From contig DFYA01000240.1 of NCBI GenBank assembly GCA_002382525.1, positions 1 through 6,320 of the forward strand: 6,320 nucleotides of DNA. Reading direction: 5' to 3'. Within the stretch, counting starts at the first letter, position 1. The number at the start of each line of letters is the position of its first letter. The notes below the pieces were generated by a model, which saw only the letters and a list, made by a program, of their open reading frames with translations, made no database searches and was not told where the DNA came from. This DNA is from Opitutaceae bacterium UBA4094 (GTDB lineage Bacteria > Verrucomicrobiota > Verrucomicrobiia > Opitutales > Opitutaceae). Below are positions 1-6,079 of this stretch, one piece after another. The position numbers and the translations under genes were made by a program.

Positions 1-38
1 GCGGCTGCGGCGTGGAAAATGAAATCACTTCGAGGCGC

Positions 39-494
39 TCACGAGGTGGTGCTCGCCTTGACCTTTTCGTAGGCAGCTTGGACCGCGCTCCAAGCCTCGC
101 CTGTCTTGTCCTTGGTGGCCGACCACGTGTCGGCGGAGGCCTCACGCAGGTTGCCGAGCTGGGCCTTCAGGGCGGCGCGGGCTTCCTTGTATTCCTCAAT
201 CACTTTGTCGCGCGCAGGCTCGGACTTGACCGCGAGTGAATCCACTCCGGCGTCGGTCTTGGCCGCCATGCGATCCATGGCATCGGCGAAATCGGACTTC
301 TTCTCGAAAGTATAATCTTTAACGGTGTCCCACGTGCTCACCGCGGCGTCTTTTACGTCGGAGGCGAGGTCCTTGGCGGCGGTTGCCGTGTCTTGGGCGA
401 CTTCTTTGACCGAAGTCTTTTTCTCGCAGCCGGACAGGCCAAAAGCCGCGGCGCTTATGGCTGCAAGGAGAACGAGGGAGGGAGTGAGTTTCAT
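39..494 (-). CDS. Small LEA-like helical lipoprotein, function unknown
   Basis: Predicted 151-aa lipoprotein. From the ATG at 494 it begins MKLTPS, has a hydrophobic core (LVLLAAISAAAFGL) and a lipobox L-S-G-C with the acylated cysteine at residue 23. Glu follows the cysteine, not Asp, so outer-membrane sorting is expected by the E. coli Lol rule (inference). The mature part is rich in Ala, Lys, Asp and Glu and looks entirely amphipathic helix or coiled coil. A W-x-x-x-K-D-x-T motif occurs twice (STWDTVKDYT at 53-62, DTWSATKDKT at 122-131), with a related W-S-A-V stretch near 135. This resembles LEA-type 11-mer helical proteins and other small stress-type envelope proteins, but I recognise no named family. 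In-frame starts also exist at 503 (ATG) and 512 (TTG, right after a stop); none has a clear Shine-Dalgarno. I chose 494 because it gives a standard signal peptide. It is transcribed divergently from the PEGA lipoprotein. Confidence 0.8.
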   Translation of the reverse strand: MKLTPSLVLLAAISAAAFGLSGCEKKTSVKEVAQDTATAAKDLASDVKDAAVSTWDTVKDYTFEKKSDFADAMDRMAAKTDAGVDSLAVKSEPARDKVIEEYKEARAALKAQLGNLREASADTWSATKDKTGEAWSAVQAAYEKVKASTTS

Positions 495-801
495 GGAGGC
501 CATGCTATGCAATCAGTCCGGCCCACACCATGGGGTGTTACCCGTGCGGCGGCCTGAAACGAGAGGCCCACAAGGCCGACAAAGGCCGCGCAGTCTTTCG
601 GGTGAGCGGCTCGATGGCTTACGAATGGCGAATGCTTAATTTTTGACGGAGGAGCTGAAAGGGTCCGGCCGTAAACAGGCGGCAAAGCGACAAATCTATT
701 GCCCGTTTACGGCCCAACCCCGCCTGACCAGGCGCCATGAGAAACCATTGCTTTACGCCCCAAAGAAAACCACTGGAGACGCCGTCCAGCTCAACCTCCT
801 C
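495..801. other. Divergent intergenic region between two lipoprotein genes
   Basis: About 307 bp separate the divergent lipoprotein starts, so promoters for both are expected here. I cannot place them with confidence: a TTGACG at 643-648 has no good -10 at 16-18 bp, and CTTAAT at 635-640 has no good -35. The region holds a small hairpin, ACACC/GGTGT with a 4-nt loop (525-538), the larger inverted repeat at 667-714, and a CGCCT/AGGCG hairpin (721-734). I see no convincing coding frame. The frame of the PEGA gene is open back to a TTG at 643, but that extension contains no ATG and would bury the signal peptide. Confidence 0.6.
667..714 (+). promoter_or_regulatory. Perfect 10-bp inverted repeat in the leader of the PEGA lipoprotein gene
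   Basis: GGCCGTAAAC at 667-676 is the exact reverse complement of GTTTACGGCC at 705-714. After one A/C mismatch the pairing continues for three more base pairs (678-680 with 701-703), leaving a loop of 20 nt. A second short hairpin, CGCCT-gacc-AGGCG (721-734), follows directly. Both lie 60-135 bp upstream of the ATG at 802. No T run follows either stem, so a simple intrinsic terminator is unlikely. It could be a structured 5' leader or a repressor operator; the sequence alone does not decide. Confidence 0.5.
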
Positions 802-1326
802 ATGAAAATATCCAAACCTGTTGTTTCCTCAACGTGCGCGACTCTGGTGATTGGCGCCGCGCTTTTCGCCAGCGGCTGCGCCTCCATCGTGCACAGCGGC
901 TCCCGGACGGTCACCGTAAATTCGCAACCGGCCGGAGCAACGGTCACCATTCTTAAGGCCGATACGGGCGCCGCAGTGCACTCGGGCGCGACGCCGCTCA
1001 CCGTGTCTCTCGATCCCAAGCGCGGCTACTTCAAAGGCCAGAGCTACACGGTTCGTATGGAGCTCGACGGATACCGGACGGAAGAAGTCATCCTGCGCCC
1101 GCAGTTGTCCGGTTGGTATATCGGCAACGTGCTCTTTGGCGGGTTGATCGGCTTGGTGATCGTCGATCCGCTCACCGGCTCCATGTGGAACCTAAGTCCC
1201 GACAAACTGGATCGTCCGCTGACGGCCAACCAAGCCGAACTGCTGCGGACGGGCAGCGGCTTCATGGTTTCCCTACTTGCGGACACCACTCCTGAAGAAC
1301 GCGCGCAGATGGTTCGGATCAACTAA
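802..1326 (+). CDS. PEGA-domain lipoprotein
   Basis: Predicted 174-aa lipoprotein. The start ATG at 802 gives MKISKPVVSSTC, a hydrophobic core (ATLVIGAALF) and a lipobox A-S-G-C with Cys26; the next residues, Ala-Ser, suggest the outer membrane. Residues about 37-105 fit a PEGA-type beta domain: VTVNSQPAGATVTI, then a T-P-L-T-V turn, and V-R-M-E-L-D-G-Y-R-T. PEGA domains are common on bacterial surface lipoproteins, often with carbohydrate or cell-wall association, but the ligand is not known. A hydrophobic glycine-rich stretch follows (WYIGNVLFGGLIGLVIVDP, about 112-130), then a W-N-L-S-P segment. This tail is familiar from small lipoproteins with the same layout; it may be a membrane-inserted hairpin, not a full span. 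The start has no Shine-Dalgarno; the bases before it (AACCTCCTC) are in fact anti-SD-like. The gene stands alone and ends in a clear terminator. Confidence 0.85.
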   Translation: MKISKPVVSSTCATLVIGAALFASGCASIVHSGSRTVTVNSQPAGATVTILKADTGAAVHSGATPLTVSLDPKRGYFKGQSYTVRMELDGYRTEEVILRPQLSGWYIGNVLFGGLIGLVIVDPLTGSMWNLSPDKLDRPLTANQAELLRTGSGFMVSLLADTTPEERAQMVRIN

Positions 1327-1354
1327 CCCGCACCTACTCCCCGTTCATTTCCGC

Positions 1355-1390
1355 CGCCCGCATGCCGCCAAGCATGCGGGCGTTTCGTTT
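1355..1390 (+). terminator. Intrinsic terminator of the PEGA lipoprotein gene
   Basis: A perfect 11-bp stem, CGCCCGCATGC (1355-1365) with GCATGCGGGCG (1372-1382), closes a 6-nt loop (CGCCAA). It is followed by TTTCGTTT. It begins 28 bp after the stop codon at 1324-1326. The strong GC stem with a T-rich tail on the plus strand fits Rho-independent termination; the T run is interrupted by CG, so efficiency may be partial. Confidence 0.8.
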
Positions 1391-1473
1391 ATAACGTAAG
1401 CACCGCCTGCTCACGTTGGCAGCGGGAAGGCGGAGGTTGAGAGCATTTCAAATAGCGCTGTAGCCGTCTTGGA

Positions 1474-1529
1474 GTGGCATGGGGGGCCCCGCCCATGTTC
1501 CGATCCCACGTGCGGGACGCCCGTGCCAC
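1474..1529. repeat. Palindromic intergenic element (REP/MITE-like candidate)
   Basis: The outer arms GTGGCATGGG (1474-1483) and CCCGTGCCAC (1520-1529) are reverse complements except for one position, where G-T pairing would still be possible in RNA. Inside are two smaller dyads: CATGGG...CCCATG (1478-1497), with GGG/CCC continuing inward, and an imperfect CACG...CGTG (about 1507-1525). The layout, arms plus nested hairpins in a non-coding gap, resembles dispersed palindromic repeats in GC-rich genomes. Only one copy is visible, so membership of a repeat family is inference. Confidence 0.5.
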
Positions 1530-1559
1530 ATCGTCGGCTAGAGGCCATGACGTCCTTGA

Positions 1560-1633
1560 TCTCAGGCCTCAGGTTTCACGTCTCAGGTCTCAGGTTTCAC
1601 ATTTCAGGTTTCAGGCTTCACGCCTCAGACCTC
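1560..1633. repeat. 21-bp tandem repeat made of CTCAGG/TTTCAC heptads
   Basis: Three 21-bp units (1560-1580, 1581-1601, 1602-1622) and a partial fourth (1623-1633) follow each other without gaps. Each unit consists of three heptads of pattern YYTCAGG, YYTCAGG, YTTCACR. In order they read TCTCAGG CCTCAGG TTTCACG, TCTCAGG TCTCAGG TTTCACA, TTTCAGG TTTCAGG CTTCACG, CCTCAGA CCTC. The first two units differ at only two positions. The 7-bp period is not a codon multiple, although 21 is. There are no spacers, so it is not a CRISPR array. It ends about 42 bp before the antitoxin start. Confidence 0.9.
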
Positions 1634-1675
1634 GCCCCGCCTTGACGTAATAACATCCGTTGCCACGGTGAGCAC

Positions 1676-1903
1676 ATGACTGTTGAACTTAAACTTCGTA
1701 AAATCGGCAATTCACTCGGCGTGGTGCTACCCAAAGAAGCTCTTGCACACCTCAAAGTCGCTGAAGGCGATGTCCTCACTTTGACCGAATCCCCGGATGG
1801 CGTGCGGCTGACCACGGCCAATCCTGAGTTCACCAAGTCGATGGCGGTCTTCGAGTCCCTCAACCGCCGCTACCGCAACACCCTCCGCGAGTTGGCCAAA
1901 TGA
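1676..1903 (+). CDS. AbrB/MazE-family antitoxin, partner of a Doc toxin
   Basis: This 75-aa protein is the antitoxin of a type II toxin-antitoxin pair. Residues 1-47 form a swapped-hairpin AbrB/MazE/SpoVT DNA-binding fold, with the hallmark K-I-G-N-S-L-G-V-V-L-P-K-E at about 9-21 and the usual V-A-E-G-D-V-L motif after it. The C-terminal tail (about 50-75; EFTKSMAVFESLNRR...LRELAK) should be an extended or helical segment that binds and neutralises the toxin. Dimers of such antitoxins normally bind the operon promoter and repress it, more strongly with the toxin bound; that is family knowledge, not shown here. A weak GGTGAG lies 3 bp before the ATG. The stop overlaps the toxin start in ATGA, so the two are translationally coupled. 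The antitoxin-first order is typical. The pairing of an AbrB-type protein with Doc, in place of Phd, is known in many bacteria. Confidence 0.88.
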   Translation: MTVELKLRKIGNSLGVVLPKEALAHLKVAEGDVLTLTESPDGVRLTTANPEFTKSMAVFESLNRRYRNTLRELAK

Positions 1904-2286
1904 GCGAGCCGCATTGGTTTTCCCGCGAAGAAGCCCTCGCGCTTCACGATCTCATGCTGGCCGACTACGGCGGCCTTACCGGGTTGCGCGACGACAACAT
2001 GCTGGAGTCGGCCTTGGCAAAGCCCCGGCAGCTCTTCGCCAACGGCAAGCCAAGCCTCGCCGAGATGGCGGCCGCTTACTCGGCCGGCGTGGTGAAGAAC
2101 CATCCGTTCCTCGACGGCAACAAACGCACCGGCTTCATGCTCGGCGCCGCTTTTTTGGAATGCAACGGCCTGACCTTTTTTGCCAGTGAGGTGGACGCCA
2201 CGCTGCGCACCCTCGCCCTCGCCGCCGGCGAGATTACCGAGGCGGAGTATGCGGCCTGGCTGAGTGAGAACTCACGCCCGGCCTGA
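1900..2286 (+). CDS. doc: Doc/Fic-family toxin (death-on-curing)
   Basis: This 128-aa protein is close to the length of phage P1 Doc (126 aa). The Fic-fold motif is intact: H68-P-F-L-D72-G-N74-K75-R76-T, matching Doc's H-x-F-x-D-x-N-K-R with a two-residue offset. The Lys where AMP-transferring Fic enzymes carry Gly is characteristic of Doc, which binds ATP in the reversed orientation and phosphorylates elongation factor EF-Tu, stopping translation. Kinase activity is therefore the expected one here (inference from the motif). The N-terminus, with L-H-D-x-x-L-x-x-Y-G-G-L-x-G at 15-28, is also typical of the family, as is the C-terminal A-x-G-E-I-T. No truncation or missing catalytic residue is seen, so the toxin is probably functional. 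It has no S/T-x-x-x-E inhibitory glutamate that I can see, which fits inhibition by the separate antitoxin. Translation starts in the ATGA overlap with the antitoxin stop. Confidence 0.92.
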   Translation: MSEPHWFSREEALALHDLMLADYGGLTGLRDDNMLESALAKPRQLFANGKPSLAEMAAAYSAGVVKNHPFLDGNKRTGFMLGAAFLECNGLTFFASEVDATLRTLALAAGEITEAEYAAWLSENSRPA

Positions 2287-2385
2287 ATGGTCCCACCGTA
2301 GCAGCACTGCGGAACTGACAAACATCGCCTTGACCCCTTCGAGCCGACTCCGGCGGACAGACCAATGGGCTAAGCGCGTGGTTCT

Positions 2386-2416
2386 TGCCTCGACGCCACT
2401 CACGCCGTTCGAGGCA
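2386..2416. terminator. Hairpin between convergent doc and delta-60 genes
   Basis: TGCCTCGA (2386-2393) pairs perfectly with TCGAGGCA (2409-2416), with two further CG pairs after a one-base bulge. The stem abuts the stop codon of the large minus-strand gene (2417-2419) and lies about 100 bp after the toxin stop. On the plus strand it is followed by TTATTCC, a weak T-rich tail; on the minus strand no T run follows. It could end toxin transcription and protect the 3' end of the large mRNA. A second, weaker hairpin, CCGTAG/CTGCGG (2296-2312), lies just after the toxin gene. The rest of 2287-2416 shows nothing else. Confidence 0.45.
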
Positions 2417-5400
2417 TTATTCCTCGACGACGCGAAGCCGCAGGAAGCCGCGCCCGCGGGCAATCGTCATGCGCAACGAGAGAAGCTCGGCTGTGTTTGC
2501 GAGCACGCTGACCCGGTCGGAGGCGTCGTCCCAATCCAGCAGGTTCTCGGAGAACTCAGCAATCACGAGGACACCTTCCGGATGACCGGCACGTTCCCAA
2601 CTTGCTTTGAGGTAACCGACGTTGTCGGTCGTTTCCGTGGCGAGGGTCAGGTGGGGGCGACTTGCTCGCTCGCGCGGGTCGGTGGCAAAAGCGTATTCAA
2701 GGAGGTTCGACGCGCCGTCATTATCAAAGTCCTGATCATTCCCGGCTGAAGCGGCACTGTCATGGCGACCAAAGTAGTCGATGCGCCAGCGCTGCACGGC
2801 ACTTAGGGGACCTCCCGTGAAATTAAACACCAGCTCGTCGGTGACAGAAATGCCTGTCGAGCTTCCGCTTACGTGGCTTGAGCTCTCGCCGCGTGCGCGG
2901 ATGTAACCGGCTTGACCGACCGTGATGCCCGTCAAACGCCAGCCGCCCGTTTCCGGCACGCCCGCGCCCAAGGGGGCCCAACTGGAGCCGTTCCAAATTT
3001 CAAACTGCCCGATGCGGAGGGCCGGAGCCGAACCGTCGCGCTGCCAGAAGATTTCCGACGCGTTGGGCATCGTCAGGGAATGAAGAGCGGCGGTGTTGTT
3101 GGGCACGCGCCCTAGACGGTCTCTGGACACTCCGCCCAGCCCAGTGAACGATCCGCGCACGAGAATTTTCCCGCCTTCGGTCAACACGGCTTGATCGACG
3201 AGGCCTTCGCTACCGACATGAAACGAAGGGTCGATACTTCCGTCGGCGTTTATCCGTTGCAGGGCGTTGCCGACGATTGGTTTCCACACGCCCGACGTGA
3301 GAATTTTGCCGTCCGACTGGAGCGCGAGGATTTTCCCGTGGTAGGCGGACGAATTGAAACTTGGGTCCACGATGCCGTTCGTAGTCAGACGGATCATACC
3401 GAGCACCGACTCGTAGTTTATGTTTTTCACATAACCCGCCAGAAGCATTTTCCCGTCGGGTTGGACCGCGGCGGAGTCGATGGATGAGATCTCCGGGTTA
3501 TCGACGAAGGTGGCGTCGAGTTGCCCATCGGCCAAAAAGCGGGCGACGGCACGACGAGAAACGCCATTGATTTTGACGAAGTTTCCCAAGCCAACGAAAC
3601 GGCCATCGGGAAGCGCGATAACGTCGGAGTAAGAACTGTAACCATTACTGGTCGTGAGGGTCCGATTGAAGGTCGTGTCGATGCTGCCGTTTGCGTGGAG
3701 CCGAACAATCTGGCCGCACGGACGAGCCGAGCCGTCCACAACGGAAGTGATCACGAGCAGCTTGCCGTCCGAGAGGGCATCGAGGGCGTTGATGGACATG
3801 CCGGTTGGAGCGACGAAACCCGTGTCAATATTGCCATCGGCATGAAGCCGGGCCAACGAAGTCGCGCCGCCGGACGACCGGACGAGTATCTTTCCGTCCG
3901 GCAAACGCTTGAGGTCGTAAACCCACGCGTTGATGGGCGAAGTGAACGATGAATCCATGTTTCCGTTGGCATCCAGCCGCACAAGATAGGATGCGGGCCG
4001 ACCATTCGCTTGGGTGAAGCGTCCGCCGACGAGCACTCGTCCATCTGGCTGCACGGTGAGAACGTGTAGCAAATTATCGAATACGGGCTGAAACGTCACG
4101 TCTTCTTGAATGCCTGTTCCTGTCAAGGTGAGGGCAACCTCGCGATTTTCATAGTCATTGCTGGTCACGCGAAGCGTTGCGTGGCGAAGGCCGCCCCCGC
4201 TGGGCGTGAATTGGACCGTAAACTGGGTGCTCGCACCCGGAGCCAGCTCCGCGGCGGCGGGTGCGGCGAGAACGAACGCACCGGGGTGAATTCCACTCAC
4301 GGTGACAGCCAGGTCGGTTAATGGGCCACTTCCGTTGTTGGTCACCGTCAGGGTTTGCGGAGCGCTCGGTGCCTGCCAATCAAGGGTTCCGAAATCGATG
4401 GTATCACCGGTGGAAAGGGCAGAGGCTGCGGCGTTGGTGATGATCATCTGAGGAGTATCTCCGAGTGCGACCGTCGTTTCGTAGTTGCCGGTTTTTCCAT
4501 CGGTGGAGCGTGCGCGATACCACCCGGTCGGGAGCGTAAGACCTGTGCGCCTCCAGACGCCAAGCGTTCGTGATGCCGTGCCCAGCAGCGCCCAAGTGCT
4601 GCCGGTCCAGCGGTCAAACCTCACGCTGTGCACTTCGGCGAGGCTCCCTCCCCGGGTTAGTTGAAGTTCGCCTGCCGCAGGCGATGTCAGCGCGATAACA
4701 GGAGGGGTGCTCGCCTCGGCACGCACCAAGTAGCCGTAGCTGGACGCAGGATGAGTCGCGGCGATGAGAAGCCGCCCATCGTGCTCCAGTGCGAGCGCGC
4801 CGACCGGGACATCGGGGATACCGTAGTAGGTAGATGCCAAGGTCCCGTCTTCGTTCAGCAACCTCACGCCGCCAACGAAGTCTCCCCCGATCAAAATCTT
4901 CCCGTTGGCTTGGAGTTGGATGACGTTAACCGTGCCCTCAGGCGAGCAATTGAAACCAGTATCGAGCGTGCCGTTGGGATTGAGCCGCGCGAGGCCGGGC
5001 GTCGCGATGCCACCCACGTGGGTGAAGCCGCCAGCAACAAGGATTTTTCCGTCCGGTTGAATGCGGAGACACGAGACGTCGCCGTCGATGGACGGTGCGA
5101 AGGACGCACTCACGGTGCCGCTTGTTTCGAGACGCGCCAAGTGGGGGCGAGACGTGCCTCTGATCGTGGAGAAGGAGCCGCCTACCAGCAGCGAGCCATC
5201 CGCGTTGGCGGCCAGTGCCATGACCTTGCCGTCCACCGTATATTCGCCGCCGAACGTGCCGATGGGGGTGAGTTGTTTCAGCCAAAACGTGTTTCCGGAG
5301 GTAGTGCCACCGATTGCGATCCTCCCCTCCGGTCTTAAATGGAGTGCGGAGATCGGGCCCGGGATAAGGCTTGGGTCAGGCGAAAACGATCCGTCTTTCG

Positions 5401-5842
5401 TGCCGTCCGCGTTGAGGCGAGCAAAGCCGGGGACGGGAACGCCTGAGGCGGTCGTGAACGCACCGGCCGCGATGATCCGTCCATCGGAGGCCATCGCGAG
5501 GTGAGTCACCGCACCGTTCAACTGAGCGCGAAAAGCGACGTCTCTTCTCCCCGTGGGGAACATACGAACGAGAGTTTCCGGAAAGGGATGCCACGCCTGA
5601 AAGTCACCGCCGACCACGATCTGGTTGTCGGCCTGAACGGCAACGACCCGAACTCCGTCTTCGACTTCAGGATAAAAACCGGGAGCCAACGAGATGGCGT
5701 CCGCCCTCGATGGCGGTAACCATGCGAAAGCCACAAGTAGGATCATTGCCGCGTGACCGGTCGCGCAACCCAACGAAGATTTACCGGATGTGAAGCAGGG
5801 TGAGAAAGGCCGCGAGCGAAACCGGGGCATGCCTGAAAACAT
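2417..5842 (-). CDS. Exported delta-60 repeat protein with a choice-of-anchor-D-type domain
   Basis: About 1141 aa from the ATG at 5842. A signal peptide is likely: basic n-region (RFRSR), core MILLVAFAWL at 33-42, and A-D-A at 47-49 as cleavage site. The n-region is unusually long. Residues about 55-375 hold seven delta-60-type repeats (pattern QPDGKILVGG.F...ARLN.DGT.D..F), 380-465 a beta module with W-x-G-S-x-W-A-x-L-G and Y-R-A-R, and 466-576 an Ig-like domain of the choice-of-anchor-D type (L-T-V-T-N-N-G-S-G-P, F-T-V-Q-F-T-P, T-L-T-G-T-G). Residues 580-915 hold seven more delta-60 repeats, 920-1010 a second copy of the beta module, and about 1016-1055 a WRIDYFG segment with D-F-D-N-D-G-A-S-N, resembling a calcium-binding loop, then NLLEYAFATDP. 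The last 85 residues look like a beta-rich tail common in verrucomicrobial secreted proteins. There is no sortase motif or C-terminal membrane span. The substrate or partner is unknown; adhesion or polysaccharide contact is only a guess. Other in-frame starts are 5917 and 5830; none has a clear ribosome-binding site. Confidence 0.9.
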   Translation of the reverse strand: MFSGMPRFRSRPFSPCFTSGKSSLGCATGHAAMILLVAFAWLPPSRADAISLAPGFYPEVEDGVRVVAVQADNQIVVGGDFQAWHPFPETLVRMFPTGRRDVAFRAQLNGAVTHLAMASDGRIIAAGAFTTASGVPVPGFARLNADGTKDGSFSPDPSLIPGPISALHLRPEGRIAIGGTTSGNTFWLKQLTPIGTFGGEYTVDGKVMALAANADGSLLVGGSFSTIRGTSRPHLARLETSGTVSASFAPSIDGDVSCLRIQPDGKILVAGGFTHVGGIATPGLARLNPNGTLDTGFNCSPEGTVNVIQLQANGKILIGGDFVGGVRLLNEDGTLASTYYGIPDVPVGALALEHDGRLLIAATHPASSYGYLVRAEASTPPVIALTSPAAGELQLTRGGSLAEVHSVRFDRWTGSTWALLGTASRTLGVWRRTGLTLPTGWYRARSTDGKTGNYETTVALGDTPQMIITNAAASALSTGDTIDFGTLDWQAPSAPQTLTVTNNGSGPLTDLAVTVSGIHPGAFVLAAPAAAELAPGASTQFTVQFTPSGGGLRHATLRVTSNDYENREVALTLTGTGIQEDVTFQPVFDNLLHVLTVQPDGRVLVGGRFTQANGRPASYLVRLDANGNMDSSFTSPINAWVYDLKRLPDGKILVRSSGGATSLARLHADGNIDTGFVAPTGMSINALDALSDGKLLVITSVVDGSARPCGQIVRLHANGSIDTTFNRTLTTSNGYSSYSDVIALPDGRFVGLGNFVKINGVSRRAVARFLADGQLDATFVDNPEISSIDSAAVQPDGKMLLAGYVKNINYESVLGMIRLTTNGIVDPSFNSSAYHGKILALQSDGKILTSGVWKPIVGNALQRINADGSIDPSFHVGSEGLVDQAVLTEGGKILVRGSFTGLGGVSRDRLGRVPNNTAALHSLTMPNASEIFWQRDGSAPALRIGQFEIWNGSSWAPLGAGVPETGGWRLTGITVGQAGYIRARGESSSHVSGSSTGISVTDELVFNFTGGPLSAVQRWRIDYFGRHDSAASAGNDQDFDNDGASNLLEYAFATDPRERASRPHLTLATETTDNVGYLKASWERAGHPEGVLVIAEFSENLLDWDDASDRVSVLANTAELLSLRMTIARGRGFLRLRVVEE

Positions 5843-5904
5843 GGTAAACGTCTGATGTGCTCCGTAGTCAGGGGCGAGGTGAAACACGACTAAATCCACG
5901 GCCG

Positions 5905-5928
5905 GGCCCGGGCTCATGGGGCCGGGCC
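5905..5928. promoter_or_regulatory. GC-rich hairpin over the alternative start of the delta-60 gene
   Basis: GGCCCGG (5905-5911) pairs perfectly with CCGGGCC (5922-5928) around a 10-nt loop that contains the possible ATG at 5917. If the transcript starts upstream, this stem would sequester that ATG. This is one reason I prefer the start at 5842. No T run follows on either strand. Confidence 0.4.
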
Positions 5929-6079
5929 GAGTATTGTTGTATTTTACACCTGCCGCACTTCAGCACTCGCGTGGGAGGCCGGTCGTATTTGCTGAAGGTC
6001 ACTACCCGGACGGGCCGACCCGGGCCGCTGGTCGTAGGCAGGGCGGTTGCGGGCGACAAGCTTCCGACTCGCACGCCTC

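Larger units (their letters stand above)
1391..1675. other. Gene-free spacer with repeats, upstream of the toxin-antitoxin operon
   Basis: There is no convincing open frame here. From left to right the spacer holds a CCGCCT/AGGCGG inverted repeat (1403-1408 with 1428-1433), the larger palindromic element at 1474-1529, and the heptad tandem repeat at 1560-1633. About 40 bp then remain to the antitoxin start. That last part must contain or adjoin the operon promoter: TAACAT (1651-1656) is a possible -10 but lacks a good -35. A small CCGT-tgcc-ACGG dyad (1657-1668) sits just before the start and could be an operator for the AbrB-type antitoxin (inference). Confidence 0.55.

Noticed and set aside
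541..600. Repeated GGCC-nACA pattern (GGCCCACAAGGCCGACAAAGGCC)-like stretch as a regulatory array
   Set aside because: Only three short degenerate copies in GC-rich DNA; chance is the simpler explanation.
642..648. TTGACG boxes at 643-648 and 1642-1647 as -35 promoter elements
   Set aside because: Neither has a plausible -10 hexamer at 16-18 bp, so I do not call promoters from them.
643..801. Longer N-terminus for the PEGA lipoprotein from the TTG at 643
   Set aside because: The extension has no ATG, would place 53 residues before the signal peptide and lipobox, and overlaps the inverted repeat.
39..1326. The two divergent lipoproteins as parts of one undescribed system
   Set aside because: They share only a lipid anchor and a spacer; no sequence evidence ties their functions together.
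1560..1633. Possible small CRISPR array
   Set aside because: The units are contiguous with no unique spacers, only 7 and 21 bp long, and no cas genes are near.
2264..2749. Plus-strand frame after the toxin gene as a third operon member
   Set aside because: It overlaps the toxin end and then runs antisense into the conserved C-terminal domain of the large gene; no recognisable motif.
2912..5719. Several plus-strand open frames of 60-225 codons (for example 4661-5338 and 3521-3952) opposite the large gene
   Set aside because: They are antisense to a continuous frame with clear domain repeats; their translations are Arg/Gly-rich and show no family pattern. GC-rich coding DNA commonly gives such frames.
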